Source of the DNA: an uncultured Clostridia bacterium
Lineage (GTDB): Bacteria > Bacillota > Clostridia > Christensenellales > Borkfalkiaceae
Length of the DNA: 19,276 nt
Assembly (NCBI GenBank): GCA_947629725.1
Contig: CANREU010000009.1
Coordinates: 1-19,276 of the forward strand
Direction of reading: 5' to 3'
This document shows, one piece after another, positions 7,104 to 14,350 of this stretch (positions are counted from its first letter, which is position 1; each line of letters starts with the position of its first letter). The notes under the pieces are model-generated. The model saw nothing but the letters and a program-made list of their open reading frames with translations, was not told the DNA's origin and searched no databases. The position numbers and the translations under genes are program-made.

Positions 7104-7463
7104 TCACTTTTCCCTGAAGCGGAGGATGACGCAGATCCCTTCCTCCTCGTCGTAGAGGCGGGAAGAGACGAGCTCGTCGACAAGAAAGAGTCCCCGTCCC
7201 CTCTCCGAAAGGGGTGCGGAGAGGGAGGTTTTTTCGGGCGGGCGGAAGCCGTTCGCGCTCTTCACGCTGATGTGCACCTCCCCCCCGCCGAAGCCGTAAC
7301 AGAGGCGCGCCCGTCCTCCCCCGTAGCGGAGGGCGTTGGAGAGGAGCTCGTTCGCGACGAGGCGGCTGTCGAATACCGTCTCCTCGGGGAGCCCGCCGAG
7401 CGCCTCGCAGAGCCTCCCGAGCGCCTCGCGGAGGGACGCAAAGTCTTCGATCCACTCCGTCAT
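7104..7463 (-). CDS. RsbW-like ATP-binding protein, second in sigma operon
   Basis: 119-residue protein of the RsbW/SpoIIAB GHKL ATPase (HATPase_c_2) class, shorter than the usual 140-160. It keeps the N-box 'VANELLSNALRYG' with Glu39 and Asn43, and the G2 lid 'SERGRGLFLV' (86-95). The G1 position reads 'VKSANGF' (67-73) instead of a DxGxG motif, so the adenine-contacting Asp appears missing. It starts inside the stop codon of the sigma-factor gene (ATGA overlap at 7460-7463) and has GGAGGG upstream. B. subtilis sigB operons carry rsbX, a phosphatase, in this last position; here it is a second kinase-like protein. It may bind the sigma factor, another partner, or the degenerate HATPase upstream. 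Whether it is an active kinase is open. Confidence 0.75.
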   Translation of the reverse strand: MTEWIEDFASLREALGRLCEALGGLPEETVFDSRLVANELLSNALRYGGGRARLCYGFGGGEVHISVKSANGFRPPEKTSLSAPLSERGRGLFLVDELVSSRLYDEEEGICVILRFREK

Positions 7464-8182
7464 ACCGCGCCCTCCCCCATGCGTTCCCGCAGTTTCTCGA
7501 GGATCTTGCGCTCGAGGCGGGAGACGTACATCTGCGAGACCCCCATGCGGCGCGCCGTCTCCGTTTGGGAGAGCTCCTCCCCGAAGCGGCAGCGCACGAG
7601 TTCGCGCTCGCGTTCATTCAGAATTTTTACGGCGGAGCGGAGCTCGTCGTGCGATTCGAGCTTTTCAAAGGAATCGTCGTCGGAGGGGATCACGTCGTAA
7701 TACCCGCCCCCCTCCTCGGTCGCCGCGGGACGGTCGAGCGAGACGACCACGCCCGCCTCCGCCGCGCGTACCACCTCTTCCTCCGAGACGCCGAGCCGCA
7801 GGGCTATCTCCCCCGCAGACGGCTTTTTGCCGCTCTCCGCGAACATCTCGTCCGACACCCGCTTCACCGCGCCGCGCAGTTCCGCCACCTTCCGCGGCAG
7901 GTGGACGAGGCGGGAACGGTCGCGGAAGTAGTTCTTGATCTCCCCCGTGACGGTGGGCGTGATGAAGGTGGAAAACTGCATCCCCTTCGTCTCGTCGAAG
8001 CGGTCGATCCCCTTGATGAGGGCGAGCGAGGCGACCTGCAAGAGGTCGTCGTACTCCACCCCGCGCCCGACGAACTTCTTCGCGATCACCTTCGCGACAT
8101 AGAGATACTTCTCCGCGATCGCATTGCGGATCGCGGGGTCCCCCGTCTTGCGGTATTCCCGAAAAAGTTCCCCGTCCGTCAT
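7460..8182 (-). CDS. SigB/SigF/SigG family RNA polymerase sigma factor
   Basis: 240 residues with all regions of a group 3 sigma factor. Region 2 is about 25-90: 'YDDLLQVASLALIKGIDRFD' for core binding, and 'FSTFITPTVTGEIKNYFRDR' for -10 recognition. Region 3 (92-160) begins 'VHLPRKVAEL', which resembles SigB ('VHVPRR') more than SigF. Region 4 (183-234) holds the helix-turn-helix 'LSQTETARRMGVSQMYVSRL'. The operon order STAS / HATPase / sigma / HATPase fits partner-switching control: the HATPase protein would hold the sigma factor and the unphosphorylated STAS protein would release it. It begins one base after the upstream stop, with only a weak ribosome site, so translational coupling is likely. 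Alternative reading: a forespore SigF, judged less likely because of region 3, the SigB-like promoter and no nearby sporulation genes. Confidence 0.85.
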   Translation of the reverse strand: MTDGELFREYRKTGDPAIRNAIAEKYLYVAKVIAKKFVGRGVEYDDLLQVASLALIKGIDRFDETKGMQFSTFITPTVTGEIKNYFRDRSRLVHLPRKVAELRGAVKRVSDEMFAESGKKPSAGEIALRLGVSEEEVVRAAEAGVVVSLDRPAATEEGGGYYDVIPSDDDSFEKLESHDELRSAVKILNERERELVRCRFGEELSQTETARRMGVSQMYVSRLERKILEKLRERMGEGAV

Positions 8183-8183
8183 A

Positions 8184-8543
8184 TCAGTTTCCGAAGCGGA
8201 AGGAGACGCTTTGAAGCCGCCCCTCCCTCTTTTCCGTGTTGACGCCGTAGGCAAGCGCGCCCAGCAGGGCGAAGGAGATGTCGTCCTCCTCGCAAGCCGT
8301 CCCGAGCCCCTGTCCGTCGCCCGAAACGCGCACATGCAGCCCGTTTTCCGAGGCGAAGACGAGCTCCGCGCACGCATAGCCCGCGTGCATGAGGAGCAGG
8401 AGGCTCTCCGTGACGCAGACCTTGCAATCTTCGCTCGCGTCGAGGTCGAACCCGAGCTGCGAACACACGCCGCCCGTCGCGAGGCGGACGGTCGTCATCC
8501 CCTCCTTTTCGAGGGGGAAACGCAAAGAAAGCAACTCTTTCAT
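8184..8543 (-). CDS. Degenerate SpoIIAB/RsbW-like anti-sigma protein
   Basis: 119 residues in the position of rsbW/spoIIAB, between the STAS and sigma genes. The fold is suggested by 'LRFPLEKEG' at the start and by 'VCVTESLLLLMHAGY' (42-56), which lines up with the N-box of SpoIIAB ('VSEAVTNAIIHGY'): Glu46 is kept but the Mg-binding Asn is Leu50. The G1 box reads 'SGDGQGL' (74-80) where RDEGLGI is expected, and no G2 lid is visible. ATP binding and kinase activity therefore look weakened or lost, although sigma or STAS binding could remain. Its ATG overlaps the STAS stop by four bases (8540-8543), with GGAG upstream. The assignment rests on position plus weak motif similarity. Confidence 0.62.
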   Translation of the reverse strand: MKELLSLRFPLEKEGMTTVRLATGGVCSQLGFDLDASEDCKVCVTESLLLLMHAGYACAELVFASENGLHVRVSGDGQGLGTACEEDDISFALLGALAYGVNTEKREGRLQSVSFRFGN

Positions 8544-8848
8544 TCCGCTATCTCCATGATGGCGTCGAGCGCGCAGATCGTGAAGAGCTTGCGGATGCTC
8601 TTCCGCAGCCCCTCGAGGCGCATGTTGTGCCCGTCCGCCGCCACGACCTTCAAGAGTTTGACGAACGTCCCGAGAGTCGTGGAGTCGATAAATTCGAGCC
8701 CGCCGCAGCGGAAGACGAGATCGGCGGGAGACTCGCGGTATGCCGCGGCGACCTCCTCGTAGAATTCGTCCGCATTGCCCGAGTCGATGATCCCCGTGAG
8801 GGTGATGAGGAGCGCGGGCGAGCGCTCTGTGACCGTAACTTCCTTCAT
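8540..8848 (-). CDS. STAS-domain anti-anti-sigma factor (RsbV/SpoIIAA type)
   Basis: 102-residue single STAS domain. 'LLITLTGIIDSGNADEFYEEV' is the typical first strand and helix. 'GGLEFIDSTTLGTFVKLL' contains the phospho-acceptor loop with Ser56, matching the D-S-(S/T)-G-L-G loop of RsbV and SpoIIAA, except that Gly is Thr58. In the family the unphosphorylated form binds the RsbW-type kinase and frees the sigma factor. It is the first gene of the four-gene operon. A GGAGG site lies five bases before the ATG at 8848, and a SigB-like promoter lies at 8909-8884. Confidence 0.88.
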   Translation of the reverse strand: MKEVTVTERSPALLITLTGIIDSGNADEFYEEVAAAYRESPADLVFRCGGLEFIDSTTLGTFVKLLKVVAADGHNMRLEGLRKSIRKLFTICALDAIMEIAE

Positions 8849-8883
8849 GGTTTCCTCCGCCGCCTGCGCGGCTTTTTTATTTC

Positions 8884-8909
8884 ATACCGCAAAAGCGCGG
8901 CTTTCAAAC
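8884..8909 (-). promoter_or_regulatory. SigB-like promoter before the STAS gene
   Basis: On the reverse strand GTTTGA (8909-8904) and CGGTAT (8889-8884) are separated by 14 bp. The B. subtilis SigB consensus is GTTTAA, 12-15 bp, GGGTAT, so each box differs at one base. Predicted transcription starts near 8877, about 28 bases before the ATG. The -35 begins 7 bases after the upstream HAD gene's stop. No convincing sigma-A boxes were found in the same gap. Confidence 0.55.
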
Positions 8910-8915
8910 GTTTTT

Positions 8916-9698
8916 TCAAAAAATGGCGTTGACGTCGGGCAGAACGAGGTCGGGCAGATCGGGGAAATCCGCCGCCGTCTCCGCCGTCGTCTCCCCCGAG
9001 AGGACGAGCACGCTCTTGATCCCGTTCCTGTTCCCGAAGCGGATGTCGGTGTACATGCGGTCCCCCACCGTGCACATGCGGGAGCGGGGTACGCCGTACC
9101 GCCTCTCGAGCTCCTCCGCCATGAGGGGATAGGGCTTGCCGACGATGAGGTCGGGCCGCCGCCCCGAAGAGCGGGCGAAGAGCTCGATGAAGGAACCCAC
9201 GTCGGGCATGGAACCGTCCTCCGTCGGGCAGACATTGTCGGGATGGGTCGCGAAATAGGGCTTGCCGAGGCGCAGGAAACGGTCGAAACGGCGGAGCTTT
9301 TCAAAGGTGAGCTCCACGTCGTAGGCGAGGACGAGAAGGTCGGGATCCTCTTCGCCGAGGGGGATCCCCCGCGCCACGAACTCCGCGCGGAGCGCCTCCG
9401 TCCCGAGGAGGAAGACTTTCTTTCCCGCATGCTCCGCCAAGAGGTACCCCTCCGTCGCCGTGGCGGACGTGAAGACGCCGTCCCGTTCGTCGAAAAAGCC
9501 GATACGGGTGAGCTTTTCGCGGTATTCCGCCTCCGTGCGGGAGGAGTTGTTGGAGAGATAGACGAGCTTCTTCCCCATCTCCCGCAGCCGCGCGAGGGTC
9601 TCCTTTGCCGCCCCGATCGGACGGTCGCCGAGGTAGAGGGTGCCGTCGAGGTCGAGGAGAAACAGATCGGAGGACGCGAGGATCTCTTCTTTTGTCAT
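8916..9698 (-). CDS. HAD superfamily subclass IIA phosphatase (NagD/AraL type)
   Basis: 260 residues, typical length for HAD-IIA. Motif I 'LLDLDGTLY' gives Asp16 (nucleophile) and Asp18; motif II 'YLSNNS' has Ser49; motif III is Lys188 in 'IVGKPYP'; motif IV 'TVGDRMYTDI' has Asp213 and Asp218. The C2-type cap lies between motifs II and III ('THPDNVCPTEDGSMPDVGSF'). Members dephosphorylate small sugar or glycerol phosphates or nucleotides. The start overlaps the stop of the upstream AraM-like gene by four bases (ATGA, 9695-9698), with GGAG five bases before the ATG, so translation is coupled. The pairing recalls araL and araM in the B. subtilis arabinose operon. The substrate is not known. Confidence 0.9.
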   Translation of the reverse strand: MTKEEILASSDLFLLDLDGTLYLGDRPIGAAKETLARLREMGKKLVYLSNNSSRTEAEYREKLTRIGFFDERDGVFTSATATEGYLLAEHAGKKVFLLGTEALRAEFVARGIPLGEEDPDLLVLAYDVELTFEKLRRFDRFLRLGKPYFATHPDNVCPTEDGSMPDVGSFIELFARSSGRRPDLIVGKPYPLMAEELERRYGVPRSRMCTVGDRMYTDIRFGNRNGIKSVLVLSGETTAETAADFPDLPDLVLPDVNAIF

Positions 9699-10762
9699 AA
9701 CTGCTCCATGAGCCCGAAGTCGCGGATCGCCGCCGAAAGGGAGCGCGGACAGCGTTCGGGCAGGGTTTTCCATGCTTCTCTTGCGCACGTCTCGGGGAAG
9801 ACAGCGCCGTGCAGGGTGCGCAAGACGCGCAGATCGCGCTCCAGTCGCCTTTCGAGGGAAAGAAGTTCCCGCACCGCCTCCGCGCGGACCCGCTCCAGAG
9901 AGAGGGCGCGAGAAGCGTACTCCGCGGGCGTGGGGAGGACAAGCTCCCCGTAGTTCACCCCCGCCGCTTTCGCCCGCGCGGCATAGTCGGGAACGATGTA
10001 GGTCTGCGGCTTTCCGAAGCGGAAGAAGGCGAGATAGAGCCCGAGAAGGGCGCGGTATGCCCGCCACGAGGGGAGAGCGCCCGCGAGCCCGCGGGAGAGA
10101 ACGATCCCCTCCCCCGAAGCGAGCCCTTCCTCCTCCGCAAGACGCAGGGCGGCGTTTGCCCGCACGATCGAGGAAAGGTCCTCCCCCGTCTCCGCAAGGA
10201 CGGCGTACCCCTCCTCGTAGCGGGGACAGCGTTCGCGGCGGAAGATCCCCGCGAGCGCCCTCTCCTCAAAGAGGGCGAGCCGCCCTAAAAGGAGCCGCGC
10301 GTAACCTTCGGCGGCGGAGGCGGAAAGGAGGGCGGGATCGAGGTAGACGGTCCCCCTCCTTAGAGGTGCTCTTTGGGGCTCTTTATCGAGAAAAACGCAC
10401 CCCATGTGCGCAAAAACGCCGTCTAACGCCGCCTCCGAGGGGAAGATCGCGCAGGGAACCGAACAGGCCTCGGAGAAGTAGCGGGCGGCGCGCACCGTCT
10501 CCGCATTCCCCGCGACGAGGATGCACCCGACCCCGTCGGCAAGGCAGAAGAGCGGGAGGGCGTCCCCGTCGTAGACGAGGAAGGTCGCGCGCGGGGAGGA
10601 CACGGAAGAAAACGCCGCGAGCGCCGTGCCGTCGGTGACGAACAGCGCCCTGCCCGCCGTGCGGGACAGGGTCTCGCGGACCCCCTCTTCCACGCTGCAA
10701 GTTCTCATCTCTCCTTCCCCTACCGCGGGGTTTCTCTTCGGTGCGGAAGGATAGACAACCAT
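9695..10762 (-). CDS. Degenerate iron-dehydrogenase (AraM/EgsA)-like protein
   Basis: 355 residues, weakly like sn-glycerol-1-phosphate dehydrogenases and other iron-containing alcohol dehydrogenases. 'VGCILVAGNAETVRAARYFS' (78-97) and 'VPCAIFPSEAALDGVFA' (102-118) line up with the family's nucleotide-binding GGGS segment and 'PTxxSxDG' stretch. 'GTVYLDPALL' (137-146) follows as in the family. But the G-x-GD metal Asp seems replaced in 'AEGYARLLLG' (151-160), and the expected metal His residues are not seen in 'SGEGIVLSRG' (216-225) or after. A C-terminal helical region (280-355) ends the protein. It may be inactive or have a changed role. ATG 10762 has GGAGG four bases upstream. It sits 25 bp after the exporter gene and overlaps the HAD gene. 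Confidence 0.5.
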   Translation of the reverse strand: MVVYPSAPKRNPAVGEGEMRTCSVEEGVRETLSRTAGRALFVTDGTALAAFSSVSSPRATFLVYDGDALPLFCLADGVGCILVAGNAETVRAARYFSEACSVPCAIFPSEAALDGVFAHMGCVFLDKEPQRAPLRRGTVYLDPALLSASAAEGYARLLLGRLALFEERALAGIFRRERCPRYEEGYAVLAETGEDLSSIVRANAALRLAEEEGLASGEGIVLSRGLAGALPSWRAYRALLGLYLAFFRFGKPQTYIVPDYAARAKAAGVNYGELVLPTPAEYASRALSLERVRAEAVRELLSLERRLERDLRVLRTLHGAVFPETCAREAWKTLPERCPRSLSAAIRDFGLMEQL

Positions 10763-10787
10763 AGCGCCTCCGCGCGGGCGTCGCCCG

Positions 10788-11753
10788 CTATATCAGTAGA
10801 AAGATCGCGTTCGCGGCGTAGCCCGCCGCAAGCCCGAGAATACACATTGCGCCGACGATCGCAAACGCCCGCCCGAGCTCTTTCTTCCCGCGGAAGAGGG
10901 CAAGATAGCCGAGCCCCGCGTTCACCGTGAGCCCCGCGAGGAGCCCGCCGAAGCCGATGCCGCCGAGGGCATAGGTCTCCGCGAGGAGGACGGAGGAGGC
11001 GCAGTTCGGGATGAGCCCCACGAGCACGCTGACGGCGGGCTGCGCCCAATAGAAACCGTCCGCCTGCAGGAAGGCGACGAGCCGGTCCTCGCCGATCCCG
11101 TAAACAAGAAAACCGAACACGAGGTTCGCAAGGAGCACGAATGCCGCCACTTCGAGGGCGTGCAGGAGGGGCGAGAGGAGGTAGAGCCGCAGCGTGCTCA
11201 CTTTTTTGTGTTCGCACACCGAGAGCTCGTTGCACTCGCAGTTGCCGTGCTCGTGGTCCTCCTCGTCCTCACGGTCATGATCGTGTCCGTGTTCGTGATC
11301 GTGGTGTTCCGAGGGGGAGGGCAGGGGGGCGACGGGGTGTTTACGGGCGCAGACGAGGTCGATCGCATACCCTATGAGAATGCCCAAGAGGAGTTTGACG
11401 CCGCACAAGAGCCCTATGGCGATCCCCTTTTCCGCCCAGCCGAAGCCCTCCGCCGTTGAAAGCAGGAGGACGAGCAGGCCCTCGTCGCTCGTCGAGATGA
11501 GCACCGCGAAGAGGGCGCCGAGGGTGATGTGGCGGTGGCGGTAGAGCTTGGCCGCCATCACCGAAAATCCGCACATGGGGACGAGCCCCGCCGCCGAGCC
11601 GATGAGGGGCGCACACTTTCCCGAAAGGGCCTTGAAGGGCTTGCCCAGCCGCGTGTTGTGCTCCATGAGCTCGATGAGGATATAGAGGAGCAAGAGGAAG
11701 GGGAAGAGCCAAAGCGTATCCGTAAGCGCTTCCACGATCACATTCCACCACAT
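10788..11753 (-). CDS. Putative heavy-metal/arsenic exporter, ArsP_2-like (DUF2899)
   Basis: 321-residue membrane protein of the DUF2899 'putative 10-TM heavy-metal exporter' type. Two symmetric halves carry the paired motifs 'GLVPMCGFS' (56-64) and 'GLIPNCASS' (246-254), each with a Cys in a helix break, as expected for an inverted-repeat transporter. Between them is a long loop (about 140-185) rich in His, Asp, Glu and Cys ('HHDHEHGHDHD', 'HEHGNCECNE'), a plausible metal-binding site. The family has been linked to arsenic or manganese export; the substrate here is unknown. It is the first gene of an apparent operon with the AraM-like and HAD genes. AAAGGAGGGG precedes ATG 11753, and a promoter lies at 11811-11783. 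Confidence 0.82.
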   Translation of the reverse strand: MWWNVIVEALTDTLWLFPFLLLLYILIELMEHNTRLGKPFKALSGKCAPLIGSAAGLVPMCGFSVMAAKLYRHRHITLGALFAVLISTSDEGLLVLLLSTAEGFGWAEKGIAIGLLCGVKLLLGILIGYAIDLVCARKHPVAPLPSPSEHHDHEHGHDHDREDEEDHEHGNCECNELSVCEHKKVSTLRLYLLSPLLHALEVAAFVLLANLVFGFLVYGIGEDRLVAFLQADGFYWAQPAVSVLVGLIPNCASSVLLAETYALGGIGFGGLLAGLTVNAGLGYLALFRGKKELGRAFAIVGAMCILGLAAGYAANAIFLLI

Positions 11754-11782
11754 GCCGCTCCCCTCCTTTCGTTCTTCCCTCT

Positions 11783-11811
11783 ATGATAGCCTGTTCCGAC
11801 GGTTTTGTCAA
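11783..11811 (-). promoter_or_regulatory. Sigma-A promoter of the exporter operon
   Basis: Reverse strand: TTGACA (11811-11806), 17-bp spacer, TATCAT (11788-11783). Predicted start near 11776, leaving about 22 bases of leader containing the strong ribosome site. It sits directly behind the terminator of the msmK-like gene. Confidence 0.82.
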
Positions 11812-11833
11812 TCCTTTCGCGGGAAAAGGCAAA

Positions 11834-11867
11834 AAAAGAGCGCTTGCCGCGCGGCAAACGCTCTTTT
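11834..11867 (-). terminator. Terminator of the msmK-like gene
   Basis: Stem of 9 bp (11834-11842 with 11859-11867), one C/A mismatch, then 5 bp (TTGCC/GGCAA) with a GCGC loop. Seven T follow on the reverse strand. It starts 9 bases after the stop at 11877. Confidence 0.88.
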
Positions 11868-11876
11868 GTAACTCGG

Positions 11877-13298
<1,422 letters not shown>

Positions 13299-13337
13299 AA
13301 CTTCCTCCCTTTATAGAAAGCTGGATTTTATGCTCTT

Positions 13338-13366
13338 ATTTTACACGAAACGGGGGAAAAGTTCAA
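13338..13366 (-). promoter_or_regulatory. Candidate promoter of the msmK-like gene
   Basis: Reverse strand: TTGAAC (13366-13361), 17-bp spacer, TAAAAT (13343-13338); predicted start near 13331, about 33 bases before the ATG. A second candidate lies just upstream, an extended -10 (TGT plus TATAAT, 13378-13373) with a poor -35. Either or both may be used. Confidence 0.5.
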
Positions 13367-13390
13367 GTAAAAATTATAACAAAGTTCGTC

Positions 13391-13412
13391 GTGCAAGTTG
13401 TACAAAGTGCAC
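13391..13412. promoter_or_regulatory. Imperfect palindrome upstream of the msmK-like gene
   Basis: A 22-bp dyad: outer arms GTGCA and TGCAC, central TGTACA, with 18 of 22 positions symmetric. It lies across the -35 position of the TATAAT candidate promoter (13373-13378), where a regulator of sugar uptake could bind. Confidence 0.4.
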
Positions 13413-13454
13413 AAAATTTTTGTTTTGCCTTTTTTACGCCTCTCTCTCGGCACC

Positions 13455-13545
13455 GTACAAATACGTCATGTTGAGCTTGTCGAAACATGACCTTAATTTA
13501 ATGTGGATACCCTTCGACAAGCTCAGGGTGACGTGATTTATAGCG
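13455..13545. repeat. 91-bp composite repeat, copy 1
   Basis: Contains a hairpin with GTCATGTT/AACATGAC arms (13465-13491) and, inverted to it, a second unit CCCTTCGACAAGCTCAGGG (13510-13528). The two share TGAGCTTGTCGA in opposite orientation. Near-identical to 13810-13901 at 355 bp distance. The A/T-rich middle and one loop differ (AAGCTC here, TTCGCTC there). Confidence 0.9.
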
Positions 13546-13581
13546 GGTCGGTAGATTGAGGTTACGGATAATCGAGGGCGG

Positions 13582-13624
13582 ACCCTCACCCCTACCCCTC
13601 CCCCTCACGTAGGGGGAGGGCAAG
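13582..13624. repeat. C/G-rich palindrome 'CTCACGTAG'
   Basis: CCCCTACCCCTCCCCCTC and GGGGGAGGG arms around the CACGTAG loop, ending GCAAG like the other family members. Confidence 0.75.
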
Positions 13625-13703
13625 TGTTGAAATACCCCGCCCGCTCTCTTGCCCCCTCCATAGGAGGGGGTGTCCCGCAGGGACGAGGGTGGGCATGCCC
13701 GAT

Positions 13704-13751
13704 CGCCGCCCCACCCCCCTACCCCCCTCCCACGGAGGGGGCAGGTTTTGC
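13704..13751. repeat. C/G-rich palindrome 'CTCCCACGGAG', copy 2
   Basis: Matches 18646-18695 except for two C and one T/C change, including the flanking CGCCGCCCCA and GGCAGGT. Shares the core at 6992-7021. Confidence 0.85.
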
Positions 13752-13758
13752 TCCTCCT

Positions 13759-13792
13759 ACCCTACCCTCCCCCCTCAAACGAGGGAGGAGGT
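13759..13792. repeat. 34-bp C/G-rich palindromic repeat, copy 2
   Basis: Exact copy of 6733-6766, about 7 kb away. Confidence 0.9.
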
Positions 13793-13809
13793 TTTACTAC
13801 GCGAAAGGC

Positions 13810-13901
13810 GTACAAATACGTCATGTTGAGCTTGTCGAAACATGACATTATTATAATAAGGATACCCTTCGACTTCGCTCAGGGTGACGTATTTTATAGC
13901 G
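13810..13901. repeat. 91-bp composite repeat, copy 2
   Basis: Near-direct copy of 13455-13545, from GTACAAATACGTCATG to TTTATAGCG, differing in the A/T-rich centre and in the second loop. Confidence 0.9.
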
Positions 13902-14006
13902 AGGCGGAAATTCGCCTTTTCTCGGCGCCCCTCTTGGGGGAGCTCCGCCGTGTTCTTTACGGCGGTGAGGGGGTTCGGGCAGTCTGCAAACCCCTATCCC
14001 CCCTGC

Positions 14007-14077
14007 GGGGTACTTCCCCCAAGAGGGGGAAGCAAGATTGGTTGGTCGGGGTACTTCCCCCAAGAGGGGGAAGCAAG
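14007..14077. repeat. 41-bp tandem unit, two copies
   Basis: GGGGTACTTCCCCC, then AAGAGGGGGAAGCAAG, occurs at 14007-14036 and identically at 14048-14077. Each copy is a CTTCCCCC/GGGGGAAG hairpin. An inverted piece (CCCCTCTTGGGGGAG) lies at 13928-13942. Confidence 0.85.
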
Positions 14078-14131
14078 GAGGGCGAGGACGAGGGTGACTG
14101 CTCGGCCCGCGTCATTCCGAACCGTCCTGCT

Positions 14132-14203
14132 ACGTCATTCCGAACGGACGTGAGGAATCTCATAAGGTCATGTTTCGACTTCGCTCAACATGACGTGTTT
14201 TAT
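14132..14203. repeat. Composite 'ACGTCATTCCGA' plus 'CATGTTTCGACT' repeat, copy 1
   Basis: An ACGTCATTCCGAACG unit with TGAGGAATCTCAT, then a hairpin TCATGTT/AACATGA around the loop TCGACTTCGCTC. Close copy at 18513-18587. Both are preceded by a truncated 'TCATTCCGAAC' copy (14111-14122 and 18491-18501). Confidence 0.85.
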
Positions 14204-14212
14204 ACCCCCCCC

Positions 14213-14250
14213 GCACCCCTACCCCTCGCCCCCCACAGGGGGGCGAGGGC
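14213..14250. repeat. C/G-rich palindrome 'CTCGCCCCCC', copy 1
   Basis: CCCTCGCCCCCC and GGGGGGCGAGGG arms around ACA. A close copy is at 18442-18480 with loop AAA. Confidence 0.85.
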
Positions 14251-14294
14251 GTGAGGAAGCAGGGGCGGGGCGGGGACGGGAAACGAGGGCATAC

Positions 14295-14321
14295 AAAAAG
14301 AGCGGCGGAGCCGCTCTTTTT
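14295..14321 (-). terminator. Terminator of the lipoprotein gene
   Basis: A 12-bp perfect stem (14295-14306 with 14310-14321), three-base loop, and five A/T pairs at its base that give a U tract in either direction. It is 29 bases past the stop at 14351. Confidence 0.9.
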
Positions 14322-14350
14322 GGTTTTTGGTTTTTTGGGTCTGGGGACTA

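Larger units (their letters stand above)
13413..14294. other. Intergenic region of nested repeats, no gene
   Basis: About 880 bp between the start side of the msmK-like gene and the lipoprotein terminator. It holds two 91-bp direct copies (13455, 13810), at least six C/G-rich palindromes, a 41-bp tandem unit (14007-14077) and a reversed 'GTCATGTTT' unit (14132-14203). Open frames crossing it encode repeat translations, and none has a ribosome site with a family match. Confidence 0.8.

Noticed and set aside
6690..7117. Short open frames in the repeat-filled gap
   Set aside because: They translate palindromic repeats, have no Shine-Dalgarno site and match nothing.
7460..8182. Sporulation SigF operon (spoIIAA-spoIIAB-sigF)
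   Set aside because: Order is similar, but region 3 is SigB-like, the promoter is SigB-like, the kinase is degenerate, a fourth gene is present and no sporulation genes are nearby. It is kept as an alternative only.
8850..8912. Possible terminator between the HAD gene and the STAS gene
   Set aside because: Only a 4-bp stem forms and it is not followed directly by a T run. The boxes of a SigB-like promoter explain this gap better.
13413..14294. Possible CRISPR array or tandem satellite
   Set aside because: Repeats are of several families, unequally spaced, with no constant-length spacers. The only regular tandem is two copies at 41-bp spacing.
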